NCBI GenBank assembly: GCA_038745585.1
Contig: JBCDLH010000002.1
Location: forward strand, 1 to 64,000
Length of the DNA: 64,000 bases
Reading direction: 5' to 3'
DNA from: HLUCCA09 sp038745585
Lineage (GTDB): Bacteria; Pseudomonadota; Alphaproteobacteria; Rhodobacterales; Rhodobacteraceae
Positions 25,041 through 33,790 of this stretch are shown here, piece after piece. The notes under the pieces are model-generated. The model searched no databases and was not told the origin of the DNA. It saw nothing but the letters and a program-made list of their open reading frames with translations. Position 1 is the first letter of the stretch, and the number at the start of each line of letters is the position of its first letter. Position numbers and translations under genes: made by a program.

Positions 25041-26396
25041 ATGGCCGGGCACGCGGTGGCGGATCATTTGACGTTGATGGCGCGCTCGGGGCTGATGACC
25101 CATGTGGCCGACCTGGAACCGCCCGTGACGGCGGCGGCGATGGCGCGATTTCGCGCCGAGGCGGGTATGCAGGCAAGCAACGTGATGGCGCTCTCGCCCG
25201 GCCAATTTGCGCTGTGCCTGCCCGCCGGGCTCGACACCCTCGCAACGCGCGTCCCGCATCGCTTGCGCCCGATCGAGGACTATCCCACCGCTCCGCCGCC
25301 GACGCGGCAAGATGGCGGATCCGAAGCCCTGCCCGCGCGCCGGATCCTGCCGCCCGGGTTGCGCCAGGATGATCCTGCGCCGGCGCAACATGCGGGGCGT
25401 CCCGCGTCAAAGCCCCCTACCCCGGCCCCAATCCTCGATCTGGCACGTCCCCCGGCGACAGCGGTTGGACGCGCGCCGGACCCGCTCAGCGAGGGACAGG
25501 TCACAACAGTGCTGGAGGCGTTGAGTGAAAGGCACATTGCGCTGGCCGCGTCGGTCGACCGGGTTGGCACACAGCTCGATGTGTGGGCCGAGCGGCACGC
25601 GGCGGACTTGCGCGAGACGGCGCGCACCGTTTTGGCAACGGTCGAGGGCTGGGAGGCGCGGCTCGGCGATGGCTTGGCATCTCTGCCTGACGAGATCGCG
25701 GAGCGTCTGTCGCACGCGCATCGCGCGGCACTCGACGCGCTTGCGGCCGAGCTCCGCCGCGCCGCCGAGGACGACGCAGCGCGCACGGCAGCGGGCGAGG
25801 CCGCGCGGGCCAAGGAAGGCGCTGCGGCGGCAACGGCGCTCGAAGAGCGAATTGTCGAGGCGATGAGCGTGCTCGACACCGCGCAGCGCACAGGGATAGA
25901 CGAACTCCGCGCGGAAATCGGCGCGCTCTCGCTTGCGCGGGCAGAGGATGAGGCGCGATTGGCCGAGGGCTTCGCCGCGATGCGGCTCGGCCTGCGCGCC
26001 CTCAACGACCGGATGACCGAGCTCTCGGCGCAGGTCTCCGAGCGACGGTCCCCGCCCGAAACCCCGCCCGAAACCGCGCCTGTAACCACGGACGAGGCCG
26101 TGCCGATCCCGCTCCGCCCACCCGCTGCGCCGCGGCAAGACGGCGGCATGCAGGCAACAGCCGGCGAGCGCCCTGAAAACGCCTCCGCCCAGCTCCGCGC
26201 AGCCCTGAGCGCCGTTCTGGCCGAGTTGGACGCCCGCGCGCAGGTGGCCGGCCCGACCGCCGCCGCTCATCCGCCCGCCGCTCAGACGCCCGCCTTTCAG
26301 GCAACAGCACCGCACCTGCCCGTGACGCGCATCACGGCGCCGGGCGAGGGCGACTTAGGCGAGCGCCCGCCCCCCTCCGCGCGCAGCCTGGGCTAA
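25041..26396 (+). CDS. Orphan alanine-rich coiled-coil protein, 451 residues
   Basis: Unrecognised. The N-terminal 80 residues look globular (FRAEAGMQASNVMALSPGQF). Residues 90-145 are proline-rich. About residues 150-345 are strongly helical with heptad patterning and many Ala, Glu and Arg (AEDEARLAEGFAAMRLGLRA). The last 90 are again Pro/Ala-rich. No membrane segment, signal or catalytic motif is seen. The ATG at 25041 has GGAGTG just upstream. It lies 110 bp after soeC in the same direction and could be a separate unit. A structural or scaffold role is plausible but unproven. Confidence 0.6.
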   Translation: MAGHAVADHLTLMARSGLMTHVADLEPPVTAAAMARFRAEAGMQASNVMALSPGQFALCLPAGLDTLATRVPHRLRPIEDYPTAPPPTRQDGGSEALPARRILPPGLRQDDPAPAQHAGRPASKPPTPAPILDLARPPATAVGRAPDPLSEGQVTTVLEALSERHIALAASVDRVGTQLDVWAERHAADLRETARTVLATVEGWEARLGDGLASLPDEIAERLSHAHRAALDALAAELRRAAEDDAARTAAGEAARAKEGAAAATALEERIVEAMSVLDTAQRTGIDELRAEIGALSLARAEDEARLAEGFAAMRLGLRALNDRMTELSAQVSERRSPPETPPETAPVTTDEAVPIPLRPPAAPRQDGGMQATAGERPENASAQLRAALSAVLAELDARAQVAGPTAAAHPPAAQTPAFQATAPHLPVTRITAPGEGDLGERPPPSARSLG

Positions 26397-26410
26397 CCTT
26401 TTGGGCAGCG

Positions 26411-26650
26411 GCCGCACAGCGCGGAGTGCTCGAAGCAGAGGCGAAGCGCGCGGGCCAAACGCGCAGCTTCAGGGCCAATGGCGATGCGCAACGGCCAAGG
26501 GCCAAACACACGGGCCAAAGGCCAAACGCGAGCGCCAAAGACGATCCGCGACGGCCAAAGTCGGTGCGCGCGGGCCAAACGCCGAGGACGAGGGGCAAAG
26601 GCGCTGCGCGCGGGGCACACGCGCAGCGCAAAGCACTAAAGCCGATCACG
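26411..26650. repeat. Degenerate 20-bp tandem repeat, about 12 units
   Basis: Between two convergent genes the sequence repeats every 20 bases. Clear units start at 26451, 26471, 26491, 26511, 26531, 26551, 26571, 26591 and 26611, each with a variant of GGCCAAAG followed by GCG-rich sequence. Units at 26411, 26431 and 26631 are weaker. The period is exact although the bases have diverged. The array covers the whole 239-bp gap and just reaches the 3' end of the puuB gene. No protein is supported in either direction. Confidence 0.8.
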
Positions 26651-27937
26651 GAGCGAAAACCACGCCATGCCGAGCGCCAGGAGCGGCGCGCGCAGGAGCG
26701 ACCCGCCCGGAAATGCGCGGTTCGGAACGCGAGCCATCAGATCGAACCGCTCGGCCTGCCCGGCCATCGCATCGGCCGCGATCTCACCCGCGAGCGTCGC
26801 CAATGCCACGCCGTGCCCGGAATAGCCCGAAAGGCTAAGGACATTGCCCTTCACCCGTGTGAAATGCGGCATCCGTGTCCCCGTGACAGCCAGCGTGCCG
26901 CCCCAGGCAAAGTCGATCCGCGTCTCGGCCAATTGTGGGAAGACCTGCACCATGCGCTTGCGCACGAGCCCGGCAATGTCACTTGGAAAACGATAGCTAT
27001 AGGTCTCGCCCCCGCCAAAGATCAGACGGTAGTCCTCGCTGAAGCGGAAGTAGTTGACCACAAACCGCGAGTCCGCGACGGCGCGATGGCCCGCGATCAG
27101 GGCCTCCTGCCCCTCGGGCCCCAAAGGCTCGGTCGCAATGACGAAGTTGTTGATCGGCATGACATGGGCCGCAACGCCTTTGTCGAGCGCGCCGAGATAG
27201 CCGTTGCAGCCGAGAACAACGAAGCGCGCCCGCACGGTCGCGGCCTCGGTGCGCAGCGTGACAGGGTCGCCATGCTCGACGGCCCGCACGCGGCTCGCTT
27301 CGCAGATCCGCACCCCCGCCTTCTCGGCCAAACGCGCAAGACCCAACGCGAAGTCGAGCGGGTTGAGATGGCCCGAGCCTTCGTCGAGCGTCCCGCCGTA
27401 ATATGCTTTCGTTGCCACGATCTCTTGCAACGCCTCGCGGCTCAGGGGCGTGATCTTGTCATAGCCGTAATCGCGCGCAAGCTTTTCGGCATAGGCGTGG
27501 GACCCGCGAACGAAGGCGCGCTTGTGATCGGCGTAGACGATCCCCGTGTGAAACGGCACCGCAACATCGGGCAGGGCCGCAAGGGTCCGCACGAGCGTGA
27601 CCGACGCACGTCCCATGGCCCAGAGCGCCAGCGCGTCGTCCTCGCCAAAGATCTCCTCCAGCACGTCTTGATCGACGCGCTGCCCTACGCCGGCCTGACC
27701 GCCATTCCGCCCGGATGCGCCAAAGCCAACGCGGCTCGCCTCTAGAAGGACGACGTCATAGCCCCGGCGCGCGAGATGCAGCGCCGTGGAGAGCCCGGTA
27801 AAGCCGCCGCCAATCACGGCCACATCGGCGCTGATCTCGCCCGCGGCGGCGGCGCGGACCGGCGGCAGCGTGGCAGCAGCAGCGTAATAGGAAGGCGGAT
27901 ACGCCCCGAGCGTGTCGTTGGCGGTGAGAAGATCCAT
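26636..27937 (-). CDS. puuB: PuuB-type FAD oxidase (gamma-glutamylputrescine oxidase family)
   Basis: A 433-residue DAO-family flavoprotein. The FAD-binding motif is VAVIGGGFTGLSTALHLARRG near residues 39-60, followed by GFGASGRNGGQ. The C-terminal flavin segment is SLSGYSGHGVALATLAGE. PuuB oxidises the gamma-glutamylputrescine amine and releases hydrogen peroxide. The gene overlaps the upstream aminotransferase stop by one base (TGATG), so the two are one operon. A second member of the family lies at 35138-36484. Exact substrate is inferred from neighbours: a polyamine importer and a PuuA homologue. Confidence 0.85.
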   Translation of the reverse strand: MDLLTANDTLGAYPPSYYAAAATLPPVRAAAAGEISADVAVIGGGFTGLSTALHLARRGYDVVLLEASRVGFGASGRNGGQAGVGQRVDQDVLEEIFGEDDALALWAMGRASVTLVRTLAALPDVAVPFHTGIVYADHKRAFVRGSHAYAEKLARDYGYDKITPLSREALQEIVATKAYYGGTLDEGSGHLNPLDFALGLARLAEKAGVRICEASRVRAVEHGDPVTLRTEAATVRARFVVLGCNGYLGALDKGVAAHVMPINNFVIATEPLGPEGQEALIAGHRAVADSRFVVNYFRFSEDYRLIFGGGETYSYRFPSDIAGLVRKRMVQVFPQLAETRIDFAWGGTLAVTGTRMPHFTRVKGNVLSLSGYSGHGVALATLAGEIAADAMAGQAERFDLMARVPNRAFPGGSLLRAPLLALGMAWFSLRDRL

Positions 27938-29334
27938 CAGGCGGCCTGCAACAGACCTTCTTCCCCGAGCGTTTTGTGCGCGAGATCGAGCACGCGTGCC
28001 GCGCGCTCGATCAAAAGGTCGATTTCGGACCGCGTAATCACAAGCGGCGGCGCGATGATCATCCGGTCGCCCACGTGGCGCATGATGAGGTTATTGGCAA
28101 ACGAGATCTCGCGGGTGAGGAACCCCGCCGTCCCGGTCTCTGCGGCAAACTTAGCGCGCGAGGTTTTGTCGGGCGTGAGCGCTAGCGAGGCCATGAGCCC
28201 CTTCGACACCGCTTCGCCGACCAGCGGGTGATCCGCGAGCGCGCCCCATTTCTCGGCAAGATACGGACCGACATCGTCGCGCACGTGCTCTACGATCCGT
28301 TCCTCTTGAAGCAGGCGCAGGTTTTCGAGCGCGACGGCCGCTGCGACAGGGTGGCCCGAATACGTGTAGCCGTGGTTGAAATCGCCGCCCGCGGCGATCA
28401 CCTCGGCCACCGCGTCCGACACGATCGAGCCGCCGATCGGCTGATAGCCCGAGGAAAGGCCCTTTGCGATCGTTATGACGTCTGGCGTCAGGCCATAGGT
28501 CTCCGAGCCAAACCAATTGCCCGTCCGCCCAAAGCCGCAGATGACCTCATCGGCGATAAAGAGGATGTCATGGGCGTCGAGGATGCGCTTGACCTCGGGC
28601 CAGTAGCTCTCGGGCGGGACGATCACGCCGCCGGCGCCTTGGACGGGCTCAGCAATGAAGGCGGCGACATGCTCGGCGCCGATCTCGGCGATCTTCGCCT
28701 CAAGCTGACGCGCCCGTTCGAGGCCGAATGCGTCGGGGCTCATCTCGCCGCCCTCTGCAAACCACGCGGGCTGGTCGATATGGACGACATCGGGGATCGG
28801 CAGGCCTCCCTGGGCGTGCATGCCCTGCATCCCGCCGAGCGAGGCACCGCCCAAAGTCGAGCCGTGATAGGCGTTGCGGCGCGAGATGATCACGCGCTTT
28901 CGCGGCGCGCCTCGCTCCGCCCAGTAATGCCGCACAAGGCGAATATTGGTGTCGTTCGCCTCCGAGCCCGAGCCGGCAAAAAAGACGTGGTTGAGGCCCT
29001 CCGGCGCGATCTCGGCGATCTTGGCCGAAAGCGCGATGGCCGGCACATGGGTCGTTTGAAAGAACGTGTTGTAGTAGGGCAGTGCGCGCATTTGACGATA
29101 GGCGGCGTCGGCAAGCTCGCTTCGCCCGTAGCCGATATTGACACACCAGAGCCCTGCCATCCCGTCGAGGATCTCGTTGCCTTCGCTGTCTTTCAGGAAC
29201 ACGCCCTGGGCCGACGTTATGATCCGCGCGCCCTTTTCGGCCAACTCATCGCCGGCGGTGAAGGGGTGCATATGGTGCGCCGCATCGAGCGCCTGCAGCT
29301 CCGCCGTCGGCAGATGGTTGGTGATGACGTTCAT
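27937..29334 (-). CDS. Class III PLP aminotransferase, putrescine-pyruvate type (SpuC-like)
   Basis: A 465-residue omega-aminotransferase. PLP-fold motifs are GSGSEANDTNIRLVRHYW, the aspartate segment LFIADEVICGFGRTG, and the Schiff-base lysine in ITIAKGLSSGYQP. It begins MNVITNHLPTAELQALDAAH, which matches SpuC-type enzymes that transfer an amino group from putrescine or a similar amine to pyruvate. I chose the ATG at 29334 because family homology begins there; a longer frame to 29445 adds non-homologous residues. It is co-transcribed with puuB and diverges from potF across a 225-bp gap. Confidence 0.87.
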   Translation of the reverse strand: MNVITNHLPTAELQALDAAHHMHPFTAGDELAEKGARIITSAQGVFLKDSEGNEILDGMAGLWCVNIGYGRSELADAAYRQMRALPYYNTFFQTTHVPAIALSAKIAEIAPEGLNHVFFAGSGSEANDTNIRLVRHYWAERGAPRKRVIISRRNAYHGSTLGGASLGGMQGMHAQGGLPIPDVVHIDQPAWFAEGGEMSPDAFGLERARQLEAKIAEIGAEHVAAFIAEPVQGAGGVIVPPESYWPEVKRILDAHDILFIADEVICGFGRTGNWFGSETYGLTPDVITIAKGLSSGYQPIGGSIVSDAVAEVIAAGGDFNHGYTYSGHPVAAAVALENLRLLQEERIVEHVRDDVGPYLAEKWGALADHPLVGEAVSKGLMASLALTPDKTSRAKFAAETGTAGFLTREISFANNLIMRHVGDRMIIAPPLVITRSEIDLLIERAARVLDLAHKTLGEEGLLQAA

Positions 29335-29559
29335 GATACGCGTTCCCTTAACCTGACACTGTTTGGACATGCGCTGGGGGCCGCGCCCTGTCAATCGCGC
29401 AGGCGGAGCGGGCCGGCCCTGCCCAAGCCCCGGGCAGATACTCAACCCGCGCTCGGCAGTGCGACTTTCCCCTGTTGCCGCTGGCGAGAATCGCTTAGCC
29501 TCGCGCCAAAGCCAATAAAATCAGGCATTCTGAGGCCTGTGCTCTAACGGGAGTGTTCC

Positions 29560-30645
29560 ATGACAAGCAAAGTGTCGATCCTGGCGATCACCGCCGCGTT
29601 TGCCGCCCACGCGGCCTTTGCCGATGAGGTGCGCGTCTATAATTGGTCCGATTATATCGACGAGGCACTGCTTGAGAAGTTCGAGGAAGAGACCGGTCTC
29701 GAGCTCATCTACGACGTCTTTGACAGCAACGAGGTGTTGGAGACGAAGCTTCTTGCCGGCGGATCGGGCTATGACATCGTGGTGCCCTCGGGCACGTTCC
29801 TCCAGCGCCAGATCGCGGCGGGTGCGTTTCAGCCGCTCGACTACGGCCAACTTCCCAATTCCGAAAACCTCTGGGACGTGGTGAAGGAGCGCACCGAAAA
29901 GTACGATCCCGGTCAGCAATACTCGATCAACTACATGTGGGGGACGACCGGCATTGGCGTGAATGTTGGCAAGGTCACTGAGGTGCTCGGCGCCGACGCG
30001 CCCATGGACAGCCTCTCGCTCATCTTCGACCCGGCCAACATGGAAAAGCTTGCCGAGTGCGGCGTGATGTTCCTCGACGCGCCCGTCGAGATGATCCCCG
30101 CCGCGCTCACCTATCTCGGAGAGGACGGCGACAGCCAGGACCCGGAGGTGATCGAGCTGGCCGAGCCGGTGCTGTCCGCTGTCCGACCCTACGTGACGAA
30201 GTTCCACTCGTCCGAATACATCAACGCGCTGGCCAACGGCGATATCTGCGTGGCGTTCGGTTGGTCGGGCGACATCCTGCAGGCGCGGGACAGGGCAGCC
30301 GAGGCCGATAACGGCGTCGAGGTCGCCTATTTTGCGCCAGCGGAAGGTGCGCTCATGTGGTTTGATCAGATGGCGATCCCGGTCGACGCGCCGAACCCCG
30401 AAGGCGCGCATGTCTTCCTGAACTTTATCATGGATGCCCAGAACATGGCGCAGGCGTCGAACTACGTCTACTACGCCAACGGCAATCTCGCCTCCAAAGA
30501 GTTTCTCATCGAGGACGTGATCGGCGATACGGCGATCTACCCGGATGAGGCGACGCTCGACAACCTCTACACCACCTCGCCCTACGACCCGCGCGTGCAG
30601 CGGGTGGTGACGCGCATGTGGACGCGGATCAAGTCGGGGACTTGA
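29560..30645 (+). CDS. potF: PotF-type polyamine-binding protein
   Basis: A 361-residue periplasmic binding protein. It has a Sec signal peptide (residues 1-21, ending AAHAAFA) followed by DEVRVYNWSDYIDEALLEKF, the characteristic polyamine-binding start. Other family segments are GYDIVVPSGTFLQRQ, NYMWGTTGIGVN and the acidic EGALMWFDQMAIP. It delivers putrescine or spermidine to PotGHI. It has a GGGAG site before the ATG. The intergenic DNA just upstream contains the inverted repeat CAGGC/GCCTG around 29523-29540, a candidate operator. Confidence 0.92.
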   Translation: MTSKVSILAITAAFAAHAAFADEVRVYNWSDYIDEALLEKFEEETGLELIYDVFDSNEVLETKLLAGGSGYDIVVPSGTFLQRQIAAGAFQPLDYGQLPNSENLWDVVKERTEKYDPGQQYSINYMWGTTGIGVNVGKVTEVLGADAPMDSLSLIFDPANMEKLAECGVMFLDAPVEMIPAALTYLGEDGDSQDPEVIELAEPVLSAVRPYVTKFHSSEYINALANGDICVAFGWSGDILQARDRAAEADNGVEVAYFAPAEGALMWFDQMAIPVDAPNPEGAHVFLNFIMDAQNMAQASNYVYYANGNLASKEFLIEDVIGDTAIYPDEATLDNLYTTSPYDPRVQRVVTRMWTRIKSGT

Positions 30646-30759
30646 GAGCTTTCTTCACCCGGAATCGAGCCGAAGGCGCCGGGCGAGCGCCTGCTCGTCT
30701 CGGCGGGCTGGCGCTTTCTCACCGGCGTGCTGCCCTCCGAGGGACGACGAACTTGCACT

Positions 30760-30800
30760 ATAAAGCGTACTGCTCCCGCGTCGCAGCGCCATCCCACGGG
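30760..30800 (-). repeat. Dispersed repeat copy 1 (potF-potG gap)
   Basis: Read on the minus strand this begins CCCGTGGGATGGCGCTGC and ends GCTTTATAG. It aligns with 40086-40127 on the plus strand (CCCGTGGGGTGGCGCTGC to GCTTTATCC) over about 42 bases, with a few substitutions and a short indel. The copy lies in the 204-bp gap between potF and potG, where no gene is seen. Confidence 0.6.
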
Positions 30801-30849
30801 CAAGCGCGCGCCCGGCTCTTGTTACACACGGATGGTTCGGGGGCGGTCA

Positions 30850-32007
30850 ATGTCTGACCCCGCCCCCGCCTCTCAAGCCGGCCCAGCCTGTGCATTTGCG
30901 CCCTGGGACGATCCGCAGGCGACGCCGCTGATCCAGTTCCAGGGCGTGACAAAGCGCTTTGGCGACTTTACCGCCATCGACGCGATCGATCTCGAGATTT
31001 ATCCGCGCGAGTTCTTTGCCCTCCTCGGGCCGTCAGGCTGTGGCAAGACCACGCTGATGCGCATGCTCGCGGGCTTTGAGACGCCGACCGAGGGCACGAT
31101 CACGCTCGACGGGCAAGACATCGTGCCGGTGCCGCCCAACAAGCGCGCCGTCAACATGATGTTTCAGTCCTACGCGCTCTTCCCGCACCTGACGGTCTAC
31201 GACAACATTGCTTTCGGCCTGAAGCGCAGCGGCATGGATAAAGGAGAGATCGACGCACGTGTGCAAGAGATGCTGCGCCTCGTCCAACTTCAGAAGTTTG
31301 CCCACCGCAAGCCACATCAGGTCTCAGGCGGCCAACGTCAGCGCGTTGCCCTGGCCCGTGCGCTCGCTAAAGCGCCGAAGCTCCTGCTGCTCGACGAGCC
31401 GCTCGGCGCGCTCGACCGTAAGCTCCGCGAACAGACACAGTTCGAGCTCGTCGACATCCAGGAGAAGACAGGCACGACCTTTGTCATCGTCACCCACGAT
31501 CAGGAGGAGGCGATGACGGTCGCCTCGCGGATCGCGGTGATGAACGAAGGCAGAATCGCACAGGTCGACACGCCGGGAAACATTTATGAAATGCCAACAA
31601 GCATCTACGTGGCAGACTTCATCGGTGACGTGAACTTGATCGAAGGTGGCGCAACAGCGCTCGGGGACGGAATAGTTGAGATCGCTTGGCGCGAGGGCGC
31701 GCCCGCGATCCGCGGCACGGCTCCCGCTCCGGTGGCCAACGGCCAGACGGCGACGCTCGCGATCCGGCCAGAAAAAATCTCGATTTCGCGTGAAAAACCC
31801 AAAGACCGTAACAACGTCGTGCCCGGCAAGGTCCACGACATCGGCTATCTCGGCAACATTTCGACCTACCATGTCCGGCTGGCCGACGGGCATATCGTCA
31901 AAGCCCAAGTCACCAATCAGCAGCGGATCTCACGGCGAGATTTCACATGGGAGGACGTGGTCTGGCTCTCCTGGTCGGACACGGCCGGGATCGTGCTCAC
32001 CCGATGA
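30850..32007 (+). CDS. potG: PotG-type ATPase of the polyamine importer
   Basis: A 385-residue ABC ATPase. Walker A GPSGCGKT is at 60-67, the signature is VSGGQRQRVALARAL, Walker B is LLLLDEPLGALD, and the H-loop is VTHDQEEAM. The last 110 residues are the TOBE regulatory domain (ATLAIRPEKISI, GKVHDIGYLGNISTYHV). It energises import through PotH and PotI. The ATG at 30850 starts an unstructured 20-residue lead; a start at 30727 would add sequence from the dispersed repeat. The gene begins the potGHI-puuA run, separated from potF by 204 bp. Confidence 0.92.
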   Translation: MSDPAPASQAGPACAFAPWDDPQATPLIQFQGVTKRFGDFTAIDAIDLEIYPREFFALLGPSGCGKTTLMRMLAGFETPTEGTITLDGQDIVPVPPNKRAVNMMFQSYALFPHLTVYDNIAFGLKRSGMDKGEIDARVQEMLRLVQLQKFAHRKPHQVSGGQRQRVALARALAKAPKLLLLDEPLGALDRKLREQTQFELVDIQEKTGTTFVIVTHDQEEAMTVASRIAVMNEGRIAQVDTPGNIYEMPTSIYVADFIGDVNLIEGGATALGDGIVEIAWREGAPAIRGTAPAPVANGQTATLAIRPEKISISREKPKDRNNVVPGKVHDIGYLGNISTYHVRLADGHIVKAQVTNQQRISRRDFTWEDVVWLSWSDTAGIVLTR

Positions 32008-32032
32008 GACGCGCGATGCGGGGGCGCGTGTG

Positions 32033-32923
32033 ATGGATGTCCGCCGGTTCTCGCTCGTTGCGATCCCCTATGCGTGGCTGATGCTCCTCTTCCTCGTGCC
32101 CTTCGGCATTGTCCTCAAGATCTCGCTCTCGGACTATGCGCTCGCCATCCCGCCCTACACGCCAACGCTTGATCTTTCGGCCGGCTGGCAGGGATTGCGC
32201 GCGTATCTGAGCCAGCTCGACATCGAAAACTATGTCTTCCTCACGGAGGACGATCTTTACTGGAAAGCCTACCTGAGCTCGCTCCGCATCGCGCTCGTCT
32301 CGACGCTGCTGACACTCCTCATCGGCTATCCGATCGCCTATGCCATGGCCCAAGCCCCGGCGGAGTGGCGCCCGACGCTGATGATGCTCGTCATTCTGCC
32401 GTTTTGGACGTCGTTCCTCATCCGTGTCTATGCCTGGATCGGGATCCTCTCAAACGAGGGCTATCTCAACCAGGCGCTTCTCTTTCTCGGCCTGCCCGAA
32501 GCCACGATCCTCAATACGAATGTCGCGGTTTATATCGGCATCACATATACTTACCTGCCGTTCATGGTCCTGCCGATCTATGCGACGCTCGAAAAAATGG
32601 AGCCGGATCTGATCGAGGCGGCGCAGGATCTTGGCTGCACCCGGTCGGAGGCGTTCTGGCGCGTAACGCTGCCGCTCTCGCAGCCGGGGATCATCGCGGG
32701 GTGCTTCCTCGTCTTCATTCCAGCAGTGGGAGAGTTCGTCATCCCCTCGCTCCTCGGCGGATCGGAAACGCTGATGATCGGCAAGGTCCTCTGGGAGGAG
32801 TTCTTTAACAATCGCGACTGGCCCGTGGCCTCCGCCGTCGCCGTGATCCTACTCCTGCTTCTCGTCATCCCCATCGTGCTCTTTCAGCGAAATGAGCAAA
32901 AGCAGCGGGAGGCAGGCGGGTGA
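32033..32923 (+). CDS. potH: PotH-type permease of the polyamine importer
   Basis: A 296-residue inner-membrane permease with about six helices (first FSLVAIPYAWLMLLFLVPFG). The ATPase-contacting EAA loop reads LIEAAQDLGCTRSEAFWRVT. Family segments include LPFWTSFLIRVYAWIGIL. It pairs with PotI to form the polyamine channel. The ATG at 32033 lies 25 bp after potG, and the stop overlaps the potI start (GTGA). Confidence 0.92.
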   Translation: MDVRRFSLVAIPYAWLMLLFLVPFGIVLKISLSDYALAIPPYTPTLDLSAGWQGLRAYLSQLDIENYVFLTEDDLYWKAYLSSLRIALVSTLLTLLIGYPIAYAMAQAPAEWRPTLMMLVILPFWTSFLIRVYAWIGILSNEGYLNQALLFLGLPEATILNTNVAVYIGITYTYLPFMVLPIYATLEKMEPDLIEAAQDLGCTRSEAFWRVTLPLSQPGIIAGCFLVFIPAVGEFVIPSLLGGSETLMIGKVLWEEFFNNRDWPVASAVAVILLLLLVIPIVLFQRNEQKQREAGG

Positions 32924-33780
32924 CGAACCACAACGGCATGAGCTGGTTCAACGTCACCGCGCTCAGCTTCGGCTTTGCGTTCCTCTACATCCCGATGCTG
33001 ATCCTCATCATCTACTCCTTTAACGAGTCGCGGCTGGTGACGGTTTGGGCGGGCTTCTCGACCAAGTGGTACGGCGAGCTCTTCCGGAACGAGCAATTCC
33101 TCGACGCGGCCTGGGTCACGGTAAAGGTCGCGGTCTTCTCCTCCACGATCGCGACGGTGCTGGGGACGATGGCGGCCTACGTCCTCGTACGGGGTGGCCG
33201 CTTCTTCGGACGGACGCTCTTTTCAGGCATGATTTACGCCCCGCTGGTGATGCCCGAGGTGATCACGGGGCTGTCGCTCCTGCTCCTCTTCATCTCAATC
33301 GGGCTCGACCGAGGCGTTCTGACAATCGTGCTCGCACATACGACATTTTCGATGTGCTATGTCTCGGTGGTGGTCTCGTCGCGCCTCGTATCTTTCGACC
33401 GCTCGGTCGAGGAAGCCGCCCTCGATCTCGGCTGCACGGCTTGGGACGCGTTCCGCTCGGTGACGCTGCCGCTCATCATGCCAGCCGTGGTCTCCGGCTG
33501 GCTCCTGGCCTTCACGCTCTCGCTCGATGACCTCGTGATCGCGTCGTTTACCGCGGGGCCTGCGGCGACGACGCTGCCGATCCAAATCTTTTCGTCAGTG
33601 CGGCTTGGCGTCAGCCCCGAGATCAACGCGCTGTCGACCATCCTCATCGCCATCGTGGCTTCGGGCGTCATACTCGCGTCGCTCATCTCCAAGCGCAGCC
33701 TCGTCAAACAGGCCGAGGATGCGCGCAAAGCGCTGCAGGCCGAGACAGCGGACGAAGCGGTGCGGACGCCTGCGCAGTGA
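32920..33780 (+). CDS. potI: PotI-type permease of the polyamine importer
   Basis: A 286-residue membrane permease that partners PotH. Helix 1 is VTALSFGFAFLYIPMLILII. The EAA loop is VEEAALDLGCTAWDAFRSVT. The FTLSLDDLVIASFTAGP segment is typical of the PotI/PotC group. The GTG at 32920 overlaps the potH stop; an ATG at 32938 is an alternative. The charged C-terminal tail is cytoplasmic. puuA begins 10 bp downstream, linking uptake with catabolism. Confidence 0.92.
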   Translation: MTNHNGMSWFNVTALSFGFAFLYIPMLILIIYSFNESRLVTVWAGFSTKWYGELFRNEQFLDAAWVTVKVAVFSSTIATVLGTMAAYVLVRGGRFFGRTLFSGMIYAPLVMPEVITGLSLLLLFISIGLDRGVLTIVLAHTTFSMCYVSVVVSSRLVSFDRSVEEAALDLGCTAWDAFRSVTLPLIMPAVVSGWLLAFTLSLDDLVIASFTAGPAATTLPIQIFSSVRLGVSPEINALSTILIAIVASGVILASLISKRSLVKQAEDARKALQAETADEAVRTPAQ

Positions 33781-33790
33781 GGCGCCATCC

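Noticed and set aside
26411..26650. CRISPR array
   Set aside because: The 20-bp units are contiguous and degenerate, without unique spacers between conserved repeats.
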